Source of the DNA: JBAZJN01 sp041651295
GTDB taxonomy: Bacteria; Patescibacteriota; UBA1384; XYA2-FULL-43-10; CAINNR01
NCBI GenBank assembly: GCA_041651295.1
Contig: JBAZJN010000017.1
Span: 1-21,361 of the forward strand
Reading direction: 5' to 3'
DNA length: 21,361 nt
The notes beneath the pieces were generated by a model. The model searched no databases and was not told where the DNA came from. It saw only the letters and a list, made by a program, of their open reading frames with translations. Position numbers and translations under genes: made by a program. Positions 14,938 through 21,264 of this stretch are shown piece by piece; positions within the stretch are counted from its first letter, which is position 1, and each line of letters begins with the position of its first letter.

Positions 14938-14944
14938 CAGCTCA

Positions 14945-15280
14945 ATGTTAAAGAATATCAATCGCCTACGAAAAACGAGAGAAATTCAAAGAGTTTTTAA
15001 GGCTGGGAAAAGTATTAAATCAGCCAATTTTTCTATTCGATATGCACCTAGCCGCCAATCATCGACCCGCTTCGCTATTGTCGTCGGCATTAAGGTTTCC
15101 AAGCTTTCAACTCGCAGAAACGCTTTAAAACGCCGTGTGCGGGAAGTTATCCGCCAGACTATACAAACGCTGCCGGCTGGTTACGACATCGTTCTAACGG
15201 CTCATAAACTGCCAAACTGGCCATTGAAACTGGCCGATGTTGAACCGGAATTATCTGATCTACTGAAGAAGATCAGATAA
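14945..15280 (+). CDS. rnpA: Ribonuclease P protein component
   Basis: RnpA is the small basic protein that assists the RNase P RNA in trimming tRNA 5' ends. The 111-aa length and N-terminal NRLRKTREIQRVFKAGK fit the family. The RNA-binding signature is RRNALKRRVREVIR at 57-70, followed by GYDIVLTAHK. It lies in the conserved rpmH-rnpA-yidD-yidC order. There is no Shine-Dalgarno; an extended -10 ends 7 bases before the ATG. The last 30 bases contain a perfect 10-bp inverted repeat (TTATCTGATC / GATCAGATAA), so the mRNA 3' end of the gene folds on itself. Confidence 0.95.
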   Translation: MLKNINRLRKTREIQRVFKAGKSIKSANFSIRYAPSRQSSTRFAIVVGIKVSKLSTRRNALKRRVREVIRQTIQTLPAGYDIVLTAHKLPNWPLKLADVEPELSDLLKKIR

Positions 15281-15318
15281 CTAATTGCTCTAATTAACCT
15301 AATTTCTAATTGACCTAA
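15281..15318. repeat. Left inverted-repeat nest beside the four-helix gene
   Basis: Contains CTAATTGCTCTAA (15281-15293), TAATTTCTAATT (15300-15311) and CTAATTGACCTAA (15306-15318). Exact reverse complements of all three lie on the far side of the four-helix gene. Confidence 0.7.
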
Positions 15319-15335
15319 AAAATAACTAATTAAAA

Positions 15336-15692
15336 ATGACCAAAGAGGGGAAAATATTTGATCTTGAGGAGAGAACTGCAAAATTTGCGGAAGATGTAAT
15401 AAAGTTCTGCCAAACAATCAAGGAAACGACTATTACGAAGCCGATAATATCTCAGTTAATACGAGCGGCAACATCAATCGGAGCAAATTATTGCGAGGCC
15501 GATGACTCCGATTCGAAAAAGGATTTTAGACATAAGATATCAATTTGCAAGAAGGAAGCCAGAGAAACTAAGCATTGGTTGAGGATGTCGGCAGTCGCGC
15601 TGCCAGACAGGAAAGAAGATCTCAAGAAACTTTGGTGTGAAGCAAAAGAATTACACTTGATATTCAACTCAATCTACGCTAAAGTTAAATGA
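15336..15692 (+). CDS. Four-helix-bundle protein (23S rRNA intervening-sequence family)
   Basis: The 118-residue product is all-helical and matches the small four-helix-bundle family first found encoded in 23S rRNA intervening sequences. The typical pattern is visible: a first helix with ERTAKFAEDVIKFC, then ISQLIRAATSIGANYCEAD (the conserved Q-x-x-RA-SI--N--EA segment), then FRHKISICKKEARETKHWL and a last helix with a hydrophobic stripe. The biochemical role of the family is unclear. It is placed between rnpA and yidD, which are normally adjacent, and is flanked by nested inverted repeats, suggesting it arrived as a small mobile cassette. No Shine-Dalgarno precedes the ATG. Confidence 0.9.
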   Translation: MTKEGKIFDLEERTAKFAEDVIKFCQTIKETTITKPIISQLIRAATSIGANYCEADDSDSKKDFRHKISICKKEARETKHWLRMSAVALPDRKEDLKKLWCEAKELHLIFNSIYAKVK

Positions 15693-15723
15693 CTTTATTT
15701 AGGGTTTAGTGATTAGACTTTTT

Positions 15724-15758
15724 TTAGAGCAATTAGGTCAATTAGTAATTAGAAATTA
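15724..15758. repeat. Right inverted-repeat nest beside the four-helix gene
   Basis: TTAGAGCAATTAG (15724-15736), TTAGGTCAATTAG (15733-15745) and AATTAGAAATTA (15747-15758) are exact reverse complements of the left-hand units, in a different order. The last unit runs into the yidD start codon. Confidence 0.7.
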
Positions 15759-15991
15759 TGAAAAAAATCTTAATCAAAATCATTGAATTTTATCAGAGAA
15801 CGCTAAGTCCGGATCATGGATTTTTTTCATATAAATATCCCGGTGGTTATTGTAAATATCATCCGGATTGTTCAGAGTATTGCAAACAAGCGATAGAGAA
15901 AAAAGGCGTCACCAGAGGCATCGGGTTGGGGATATGGCGGATTTTGCGCTGTAACCCTTGGTCAGCGGGTGGAAGCGATCCGGTAGACTAA
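15758..15991 (+). CDS. yidD: Membrane protein insertion efficiency factor YidD
   Basis: YidD is a small, membrane-associated helper encoded beside the YidC insertase. The 77-aa protein carries the whole family pattern: an amphipathic N-terminal helix (KKILIKIIEFYQRTLSP), then CKYHPDCSEYCKQAIEKKG, then RGIGLGIWRILRCNPW and GGSDPVD. The conserved Cys residues (in YCKYHPDCS and RCNPW) are kept. There is no Shine-Dalgarno; an AT-rich repeat runs up to the ATG. The last base of its stop codon is also the first base of the 8x8 repeat before yidC. Confidence 0.95.
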   Translation: MKKILIKIIEFYQRTLSPDHGFFSYKYPGGYCKYHPDCSEYCKQAIEKKGVTRGIGLGIWRILRCNPWSAGGSDPVD

Positions 15992-16054
15992 ATTGCTAAA
16001 TTGCTGTATTGTTGTATTGCTAACAATTTAACCATTTAACAATCGAACAATTAT
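15991..16054 (+). repeat. Palindromic array of eight 8-nt units filling the yidD-yidC gap
   Basis: Exactly 64 bases: AATTGCTA, AATTGCTG, TATTGTTG, TATTGCTA, then ACAATTTA, ACCATTTA, ACAATCGA, ACAATTAT. The second four are degenerate reverse complements of the first four. The array runs from the last stop-codon base of yidD to the base before the yidC ATG and leaves no room for a Shine-Dalgarno. Confidence 0.8.
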
Positions 16055-16927
16055 ATGAGTAACTTTTTTACAACGATTCTCTTTATTCCGATCTATAACC
16101 TTTTAATGTACTTTGTTGCTGTGCTTCCAGGTCATCAAGTCGCTTGGTCAATTATTTTGGTTACGGTCATTTTGCGCTTAATTTTGCTCCCGTCTTCAAT
16201 CAAATCTTCGAAATCTACAATCGAAATGCAGAAGATCCAACCGCTTCTGAACGCCGTTCGGGCCAAATACAAAACCGACCAGATCAAACAGTCGCAAGAG
16301 ATGCAAAAGCTGTTCAAGGAGCATAAAGTTTCGCCATACGGCAGCTGTTTACCGCTAATTATTCAGATGATCGTCCTTATCATCTTCTACCGCGTCATTA
16401 TGATCGGCTTCAATCTTGATCACTTAAACTTGCTCTATTCCTTCGTGCCAAAACCGGCTGAAATTAACCTCTATTTCTTAGGTATCAATATGAGCCGGCC
16501 GGATCTTTGGGTGCTGCCGATTCTAGCCGGCGCTTTGCAGTTTGTCCAAACCAAAATGATGCCTCAGCCACCGGTGCAGAAGGGCTCAAACGACCCAATG
16601 GCAATGATGAACAAGCAGATGATTTATTTCTTCCCGCTGATCACAGTTTTCATCGCCCGCTCGCTACCATCCGGCCTGGCTGTCTATTGGATTCTAACTT
16701 CAGCTGTTATGATCTTCCAGCAATGGTATGTCAACAATCATTATAAGCTTGGTTTCTTCGGCAAATTCCCGGCCGTCCCGCTCTCCGAATTGCCGGAATA
16801 TACAGTTGACACCGAAGTGACCGACAAAGGGACGGAAGTTCACGCTGATCACAAAAAAATGATTGAAAATGATGTCAAGCGCGAGAAAGCCAAAGGCGTC
16901 GAAATCACAGTTCGCAAAAGAAAATGA
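16055..16927 (+). CDS. yidC: Membrane protein insertase YidC/Oxa1
   Basis: YidC inserts and folds inner-membrane proteins, alone or with Sec. The 290-aa length fits the short form without the large periplasmic domain. Membrane segments lie at about 5-25, 30-47 (with the conserved Arg41 in VILRLILLP), 99-115 (SPYGSCLPLIIQMIVLIIFY), 150-165 and 190-215. A coiled cytoplasmic loop (SSKSTIEMQKIQPLLNAV) and a basic C-terminal tail ending VRKRK, which may touch ribosomes, are present. The usual next gene, jag/khpB, is not found after it; a repeat and a terminator follow instead. There is no Shine-Dalgarno. Confidence 0.96.
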   Translation: MSNFFTTILFIPIYNLLMYFVAVLPGHQVAWSIILVTVILRLILLPSSIKSSKSTIEMQKIQPLLNAVRAKYKTDQIKQSQEMQKLFKEHKVSPYGSCLPLIIQMIVLIIFYRVIMIGFNLDHLNLLYSFVPKPAEINLYFLGINMSRPDLWVLPILAGALQFVQTKMMPQPPVQKGSNDPMAMMNKQMIYFFPLITVFIARSLPSGLAVYWILTSAVMIFQQWYVNNHYKLGFFGKFPAVPLSELPEYTVDTEVTDKGTEVHADHKKMIENDVKREKAKGVEITVRKRK

Positions 16928-16930
16928 CGG

Positions 16931-16990
16931 AGTCATCCCCGATCCAGTCGGGGATCCACTATGGTAGATTCCCGTCTTCACGGGAATGAC
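16931..16990. repeat. Dispersed GTCAT...ATGAC-type repeat after yidC
   Basis: Two hairpins, ATCCCCGA / TCGGGGAT (16934-16954) and ATTCCCG / CGGGAAT (16967-16987), lie between inverted ends GTCATCCCCG and CGGGAATGAC. The layout resembles widespread dRS3/REP-like repeats. Confidence 0.65.
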
Positions 16991-16992
16991 AT

Positions 16993-17026
16993 AAAAAAAA
17001 TCCGCCGGTAAAAAAGCGGGTTTTTT
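16993..17026. terminator. Terminator after yidC (bidirectional)
   Basis: An A-run, CCGC (17002-17005), a 10-base loop, GCGG (17016-17019), then six T. The A and T runs extend the stem and serve either strand. The -35 of the next promoter begins 3 bases later. Confidence 0.8.
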
Positions 17027-17028
17027 GA

Positions 17029-17057
17029 TTGACACGCACAATTATTATCGATATGTT
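17029..17057 (+). promoter_or_regulatory. Promoter of the HAD-like gene
   Basis: TTGACA (17029-17034), 17 bases, TATGTT (17052-17057). Upstream start codons in the frame fall inside this promoter, which is why I place translation at 17089. Confidence 0.75.
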
Positions 17058-17088
17058 GCGATTAGTCAGTGGTATGGGAGGTGGCAAA

Positions 17089-17664
17089 TTGCCCCCGAAG
17101 CTTATTGGACTGGACTACGATGGGGTTGTGGTTGATACGGTCGAGCAGCGAGCCTGGGCCTGCATTGAGATCTATGGCGAAGATCCGCCATTCCGCTCCT
17201 TCGCAGCTAAGACCGTTGTCAGTGAAGGTCGTTTGACGCAGCAGCAATACGACGACCTGATGGACATCATCTTCCTCGACCCACAATATGCGATGGTGAT
17301 CAACCCGCTTCCTGGGGCGATCGAGGCGATTCACTCGCTGATAGCGGCCGGTTTGACCCCGCGCATTGTGACGATGAGACAGGCCGCAAGCGTCAAGTTT
17401 GTCCGGCGGTTCCTGCGTTCGGATGACATCCGCCTTGGCGATCTTAAGGTCGTCGCGACCAACCGGCAGCGGACAAAGCATGAGTATGTGGCTGGCATGC
17501 TGGCGTTTGTCGACGATCGGGTCGAGCACCTTGAGACGATGAGGGAAATCGTCCCCAACCTCTACCTGATGGATTACTATCATGTTGCCGAGCAAGCCGA
17601 TTGGTACACGCTCGTCCACGACTGGGACGAGCTTCTCCCACAGCTTCTTCAGCTTGCCACCTGA
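17089..17664 (+). CDS. HAD-superfamily hydrolase/phosphatase-like protein (191 aa)
   Basis: HAD enzymes transfer phosphate through an Asp nucleophile with Mg2+. Motif I is GLDYDGVVVDT with Asp9 and Asp11, motif II is IVTMR (Thr95), motif III is probably Lys130 in RTKHEY, and motif IV is FVDDR with Asp142 and Asp143. A helical cap-like insert sits between motifs I and II. All four motifs are intact, so catalysis is plausible; the substrate is unknown. The start is TTG, chosen because GGGAGG lies 7-8 bases before it and the earlier in-frame starts overlap the promoter. The gene is GC-rich, alone between promoter and terminator, and has an 8-bp hairpin (GCTCGTCC / GGACGAGC, 17610-17632). Confidence 0.85.
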   Translation: MPPKLIGLDYDGVVVDTVEQRAWACIEIYGEDPPFRSFAAKTVVSEGRLTQQQYDDLMDIIFLDPQYAMVINPLPGAIEAIHSLIAAGLTPRIVTMRQAASVKFVRRFLRSDDIRLGDLKVVATNRQRTKHEYVAGMLAFVDDRVEHLETMREIVPNLYLMDYYHVAEQADWYTLVHDWDELLPQLLQLAT

Positions 17665-17687
17665 CCCTTGTGGGCCAGGTTTTTTTA
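17658..17687 (+). terminator. Terminator of the HAD-like gene, overlapping its stop codon
   Basis: ACCTG-A-CCC / GGG-C-CAGGT, with one internal mismatch and a TTGT loop, followed by seven T. The TGA stop lies in the left arm. The -35 of the tRNA promoter starts immediately after. Confidence 0.8.
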
Positions 17688-17716
17688 TTGATAAGTAGAT
17701 CAAATTGAGCTATAAT
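17688..17716 (+). promoter_or_regulatory. Promoter of tRNA-Ser and the acetyltransferase gene
   Basis: TTGATA (17688-17693), 17 bases, TATAAT (17711-17716), 10 bases before the tRNA 5' end. Confidence 0.85.
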
Positions 17717-17726
17717 CCAAGTGTGG

Positions 17727-17817
17727 GGAGAGGTCGCATAGTTGGTCTAGTGCGCTTGTTTCGAAAACAAGTAGGGCCGCAAGGCTCTCCAGGGTTCGAA
17801 TCCCTGCCTCTCCGCCA
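17727..17817 (+). tRNA. tRNA-Ser (anticodon CGA)
   Basis: A 91-base class II tRNA. The acceptor stem is GGAGAGG / CCTCTCC with discriminator G and encoded CCA. The anticodon stem is CTTGT / ACAAG with loop TTCGAAA, giving anticodon CGA for codon UCG. A long variable arm (TAGGGCCGCAAGGCTCTCC region) and T-loop GTTCGAATC support serine identity. Confidence 0.96.
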
Positions 17818-17826
17818 AATTTATTT

Positions 17827-18363
17827 ATGGATATAATAATAAAAGCAGATTTATATCGCTACGGTGGGTTGACGTTCTGGCAAGTTTTTCGAACACCCGG
17901 TTTTCGCTTTAGCTACTTCTACCGCAAAGCTAAAAAATACAACCGTTTGTCACTGCCAGGAATTTGGTTTCGCCTATTTCTTCATCACGAGATCGTGAAA
18001 TACGGCTATCAGATTTCACTCTCAGCCGAGATCGGTCCGGGCTTATTTCTGCCGCATTTTGGTGGGATAGTGATAGGCAAAGAGGTCAAAATCGGCAAGA
18101 ACTGTGATATTTCGCCAAATGTTGTTATCGGACGAGAGTTGCGCGGGAAGAGAAAAGGCAGTCCAACGATTGGAAACAAAGTTTGGATCGGGCCTGGTGC
18201 CGTGATTGTCGGGAAAATAAAAATTGGCTCAAATGTTTTGATTGCCGGCAACTCGTTTCTGAATCGCGACGTGCCGAGTAATTCAATCGTGATAGGTAAT
18301 CCAGCCAAAATTATCAAAAATCTAAAAGCGACGGAAGGTTATATCAACAATGAAATTTCCTAG
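17827..18363 (+). CDS. Hexapeptide-repeat acetyltransferase, serine-acetyltransferase-like (178 aa)
   Basis: A left-handed beta-helix acyltransferase that would move acetyl from acetyl-CoA to a hydroxyl group. Residues 1-60 are a short helical N-terminal cap, smaller than in CysE. Residues about 65-160 hold hexapeptide repeats (AEIGPGLFLPHFGGIVIGKEVKIG without break, then PTIGNKVWIGPGAVIVG and IGSNVLIAGNSF), ending with the typical VIGNPAKII. His77 in LPHFGG matches the first catalytic His of serine acetyltransferases. The second His normally next to the Pro is Ser112 (KGSPTIG), so the acceptor may be a sugar or polysaccharide, as in WcaB-like enzymes. It starts 9 bases after the tRNA CCA end and has no own promoter or Shine-Dalgarno. 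Confidence 0.88.
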   Translation: MDIIIKADLYRYGGLTFWQVFRTPGFRFSYFYRKAKKYNRLSLPGIWFRLFLHHEIVKYGYQISLSAEIGPGLFLPHFGGIVIGKEVKIGKNCDISPNVVIGRELRGKRKGSPTIGNKVWIGPGAVIVGKIKIGSNVLIAGNSFLNRDVPSNSIVIGNPAKIIKNLKATEGYINNEIS

Positions 18364-18401
18364 ATACAACAGATTCTTTTTCAAATGACTAGAAACCTCC
18401 T

Positions 18402-18429
18402 AGTTTTCACCGGGAATCCCGGCAAAACT
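18402..18429. terminator. Terminator-like hairpin before the ATPase promoter
   Basis: AGTTTT (18402-18407), CCGGG (18410-18414), AAT loop, CCCGG (18418-18422), AAAACT (18424-18429). It probably ends the acetyltransferase transcript and shares its last base with the next -35. Confidence 0.6.
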
Positions 18430-18457
18430 TGACTTATAAGTAGTTCCTGGTTACAAT
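18429..18457 (+). promoter_or_regulatory. Promoter giving a leaderless ATPase mRNA
   Basis: TTGACT (18429-18434), 17 bases, TACAAT (18452-18457). The start site 7 bases on (18464) coincides with the A of the ATG of the next gene. Confidence 0.75.
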
Positions 18458-18463
18458 GGGAAT

Positions 18464-19426
18464 ATGAAAATACATTTACCGAACAGTGCTTTTCTTGGAA
18501 ATTTAGACCCCTTTCTTCGTGGTTTCGACCCAAGGAATTTAGACGATCTTGAGATAAGTGCTAACAAAAAATGGATTTCTTTTCACCCGGTGGTATTGTC
18601 AATGATTGCCGCTGTTGGTTTAAATGTCAAACCCGAAAAGATCAACTGTGAAAAATTTGAAGCAAGGTCAGGGCATTATGCTGAGCGGATGGGTTTGTTT
18701 AAAATTTTAGGAATTAAATCTGGAATATCAATTATTGAGCACGAGTCAGCTGGGCGTTTTATTCCTCTTACTCAGATAAAGAACTCCAAAGAGCTAACTG
18801 AATTTATTTCTGAAATGACCCCTTTGCTTCATCTGGATTCAAGAAATGCAGAGACGATTAAATATATTGTTAGTGAATTGGTAAGGAATGTTTTGGAACA
18901 CTCCGACTCTAAAAATGGCGCGATTTTATCAGCTCAGTATCACAAAAAAAGTAATACGATTCGAATTGGGATTGCTGACACTGGAGTAGGGATTAAGAAA
19001 ACCATAAATGTTTCTCATTTTGCGGGGTCAGATTTAGAGGCGATTAGATTAGCACTTGTGCCAGGTATAACTGGCACAACAAAAAGGGAAGGTGGAACCG
19101 AATATAATGCTGGGGCTGGGTTGTTTTTTATTAAATCTATCGCTTCAGTAAATCGCAATTTCTTCCTTATTTACAGTGGAAGTGCATTATACAAATTACT
19201 GAAGCGTAAACAAGTGTTGAAGCCAAAACTACACGCAGACCCATTCAAAGATCGACACTCGGAAGAAAACGATCTGCCTTATTGGCAAGGTACGGTTGTA
19301 GGCATTGATATTTCATTGGATAAAACAGGAGAATTTTCAGGACTTTTAGATTTAATCAGAGATACATATGCTAAAGCTATCAGAGAGAGAAAAAAAGCTA
19401 AATATAAGGAAGCGAAGTTTATATGA
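18464..19426 (+). CDS. Histidine-kinase-like ATP-binding (GHKL) regulatory protein (320 aa)
   Basis: A GHKL-fold ATPase, as in anti-sigma kinases and sensor kinases, but with no His phospho-acceptor domain or membrane segment. The N-box is SELVRNVLEHS (137-147, Glu138 and Asn142), the G1 box is IADTGVGI (170-177), and the G2-like lid is NAGAGLFFIK (215-224) after a GTTKREGGTEY loop. The N-terminal part (about 36-90, KKWISFHPVVLSMIAA) resembles a STAS-like fold. The C-terminus is Lys-rich. Its promoter suggests a leaderless mRNA. The stop overlaps the next gene's start (ATGA), so the two are translationally coupled and likely partners, by analogy with an SpoIIAB/SpoIIAA-type switch. Target unknown. 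Confidence 0.85.
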   Translation: MKIHLPNSAFLGNLDPFLRGFDPRNLDDLEISANKKWISFHPVVLSMIAAVGLNVKPEKINCEKFEARSGHYAERMGLFKILGIKSGISIIEHESAGRFIPLTQIKNSKELTEFISEMTPLLHLDSRNAETIKYIVSELVRNVLEHSDSKNGAILSAQYHKKSNTIRIGIADTGVGIKKTINVSHFAGSDLEAIRLALVPGITGTTKREGGTEYNAGAGLFFIKSIASVNRNFFLIYSGSALYKLLKRKQVLKPKLHADPFKDRHSEENDLPYWQGTVVGIDISLDKTGEFSGLLDLIRDTYAKAIRERKKAKYKEAKFI

Positions 19427-19713
19427 AGATAATTAAATTGTTTAAAAAGACTGGAAATTTTGCTGAGAATAAAGATTTGGCTAGAAACATCAGAATTAAA
19501 GAAATAATCCCCGAATTTGAAGAAGGGAAAGGTATTATTTTAGATTTTGAAGGAATTGACGCTGTTACGCAGTCATTTATTCACGCATTGATCAGTGATT
19601 TATTCCGAAAATATAATAATAATGTGCTCGACCGACTGATGTTTAAATCGTGTAATGACACCATCAAAAAAATTATAAATATTGTGATTGAGTATATGCA
19701 AGAAAGAGAATAG
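19423..19713 (+). CDS. STAS-like DUF4325 protein (96 aa)
   Basis: The product fits the STAS-like DUF4325 family: a core ILDFEGIDAVTQSFIHALIS, where the strand-turn-helix carries the switch-loop position, then FRKYNNNVLDRLMFKSCN and a last helix DTIKKIINIVIEY. STAS proteins often bind GHKL kinases and can be phosphorylated on Ser/Thr in that loop; Thr and Ser residues are present there (AVTQSF). The start codon overlaps the stop of the ATPase by four bases, so the two are made together. The role as antagonist or substrate of the ATPase is inference from family habits and gene pairing. No Shine-Dalgarno of note beyond AAGGA about 11 bases upstream. Confidence 0.85.
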   Translation: MKIIKLFKKTGNFAENKDLARNIRIKEIIPEFEEGKGIILDFEGIDAVTQSFIHALISDLFRKYNNNVLDRLMFKSCNDTIKKIINIVIEYMQERE

Positions 19714-19725
19714 AAAATATTGGTT

Positions 19726-20889
19726 ATGAAAAAATTTCCTAAAGGATTCTTATTCGGTAGCGCTACTTCGGCCCATCAAATCGAGGGGCACTTGAATAAT
19801 GACTGGGCCAGGTGGGAGAAACAGCCCGACAAGGTCTCAGACGGCTCGACTTCGGCAATTTCTGCCGACTCCTGGAATAAGTGGCGCGATGACATTAAAT
19901 TACTCAAAGAATCCGGCCAAAACGCTTACAGGTTTTCCATCGAATGGTCGCGGATCGAACCGAAAGAGGGGAATTTCGATCAGGCTGCTATCAATCACTA
20001 TCACCGGCTGATTGATGAACTAGTTAAGAATAAAATTACGCCGATGGTGACGCTTTTTCACTTCACTTGTCCACTCTGGATCGATGACATTGGCGGCTGG
20101 ACGAATCGAAAAACCGCCCGATATTTCGCCCGTTTTGCCGGACTTATGGCCAAGGAGTATGGCGATAAAGTTGAGCTCTGGTCGGTTTTGAATGAGCCGA
20201 CGGTCTACATCAACGCCGGCTATTTTGCCGGCAACTGGTTTCCGGGCAAGAAGCGACAATATATTCCGGCCGTCAAGGCATTTTTTAACCTCGTTTCCGC
20301 TCACAAACAAGCCTACGCGAGCATGAAAAGGGCTAATTCGATGGTCAAGGTAGGAATCGCCCATAATATGAGCGCCTATTTGCCTGTCCGCGATAACTGG
20401 TGTGATCGGGCACTAATGAAATTTACCAAATGGTTTGCTAATGAATATTTTCTCAATCGTATCCGCTATCAACTCGACTTTATCGGCATCAACCATTATT
20501 TAACTCATCATATAGAATGCAAAAAACCGATCAAATTTGACGAGATAGGCGAGGAGCAGGAATATTGGTGGCCGGTGCGGCCGTACGGGATCCGTGAAGT
20601 TGTCCGCGAAGCAGGGAAATATCATCTACCAATCTATATTACAGAAAACGGGCTGGGGGATCATGGTGAGGCTGATAAGCTCCGAGGCCAATATCTCGAA
20701 GATATTTTTGAACAATTAGCTTTATCACTCAAAGACGGTACCGACCTTCGAGGCTATTTTCACTGGTCGCTGATTGATAATTTTGAATGGGGGAGCGGCT
20801 ATTCGATGAAATTCGGGCTGTTCGATATCAACCGCAAAGCCAAAGGCAGCGCCAGAGTTTATAAAGAAATTATTGAGAGTCTAAAATAA
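19726..20889 (+). CDS. Glycoside hydrolase family 1 beta-glucosidase-like enzyme (387 aa)
   Basis: A GH1 retaining glycosidase that cleaves beta-linked glucosides or galactosides. The start MKKFPKGFLFGSATSAHQIEG is the standard GH1 N-terminus. Other markers are RFSIEWSRIEP, the acid/base Glu157 in VLNEPTVY, and the nucleophile Glu307 in YITENGLGD. Further on are YFHWSLIDNFEWGSGYSMKFG (written across several conserved GH1 blocks) and RKAKGSARVYKEII. At 387 residues it is shorter than the usual 440-480, mainly from reduced loops; both catalytic Glu are kept, so activity is likely. It lacks a signal peptide and so is cytosolic. I use the ATG at 19726 because the in-frame TTG upstream has no support. 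It sits 12 bases after the STAS gene and may share its transcript. Confidence 0.95.
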   Translation: MKKFPKGFLFGSATSAHQIEGHLNNDWARWEKQPDKVSDGSTSAISADSWNKWRDDIKLLKESGQNAYRFSIEWSRIEPKEGNFDQAAINHYHRLIDELVKNKITPMVTLFHFTCPLWIDDIGGWTNRKTARYFARFAGLMAKEYGDKVELWSVLNEPTVYINAGYFAGNWFPGKKRQYIPAVKAFFNLVSAHKQAYASMKRANSMVKVGIAHNMSAYLPVRDNWCDRALMKFTKWFANEYFLNRIRYQLDFIGINHYLTHHIECKKPIKFDEIGEEQEYWWPVRPYGIREVVREAGKYHLPIYITENGLGDHGEADKLRGQYLEDIFEQLALSLKDGTDLRGYFHWSLIDNFEWGSGYSMKFGLFDINRKAKGSARVYKEIIESLK

Positions 20890-20913
20890 AAAACACCCTA
20901 ACGTCTAGGGTGT
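20887..20913 (-). terminator. Terminator of the GC-rich 20905-21225 frame
   Basis: An 8-bp stem ACACCCTA (20893-20900) / TAGGGTGT (20906-20913) with a 5-base loop is followed on the minus strand by a T-rich run. It overlaps the stop codon of the leftward frame. On the plus strand it lies just after the GH1 stop but lacks a good T-run. Confidence 0.7.
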
Positions 20914-21225
20914 GTGGTCTTGATTCCGCAGGTCCGCTTCGAACCCCCAGCGGTCCTTTACTTCGAGAAGAAGGTCACGCATCTCGAACCGCGGAAGATC
21001 GAGTGTGAATGGCACCACTCGTGCCGCTGCCTCTACGAGCTCGGTGTCGAACAACAGCCGTTCGTAAGGCGGGTGTAGCTCGTTGTCCGTGTCATACCAG
21101 TCCTGCAAATACCAGAACAGCTCAGAGATCAGCCAGTCATTGCCGATCTCTTCGATTTGCGGGAGATTTCTCTTTGGCAGTTTGGCGGACACTCTTCGTG
21201 ACCACCTGGCTGTCTGGCATAGCAA
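20905..21225 (-). pseudogene. GC-rich orphan gene, possibly disrupted by an in-frame TGA (106 aa as read)
   Basis: Family not recognised; the product is helical and acidic (WLISELFWYLQDWYDTDNE) without signal or membrane segment. The only start codon after the last stop is a TTG at 21223-21225 with no Shine-Dalgarno. Reading further back in the same frame, an ATG at 21265-21267 opens nine codons (MKNALDSER), then TGA (21238-21240), after which RIVDLLCQTARWS runs smoothly into the rest. That looks like one gene broken by a nonsense change, though a leader peptide plus TTG start is also possible. GC-rich like the other orphan genes in this window, and ends at an overlapping terminator. Confidence 0.5.
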
Positions 21226-21264
21226 GTCGACGATCCGTCACCGTTCAGAATCGAGTGCGTTTTT

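Noticed and set aside
14391..16054. CRISPR array, from the regular AT-rich repeats
   Set aside because: The units are 7-9 bases long and contiguous, without unique spacers, and no cas gene is present.
17062..17703. Minus-strand open frame of 213 codons opposite the HAD gene
   Set aside because: The plus strand carries all four HAD motifs, a promoter and a terminator; the minus frame has no ribosome site and no recognisable motif.
21238..21240. TGA as a sense codon (recoded genome or selenocysteine)
   Set aside because: TGA ends yidC, the four-helix gene and the HAD gene at the expected places, and no SECIS-like hairpin follows this TGA convincingly.
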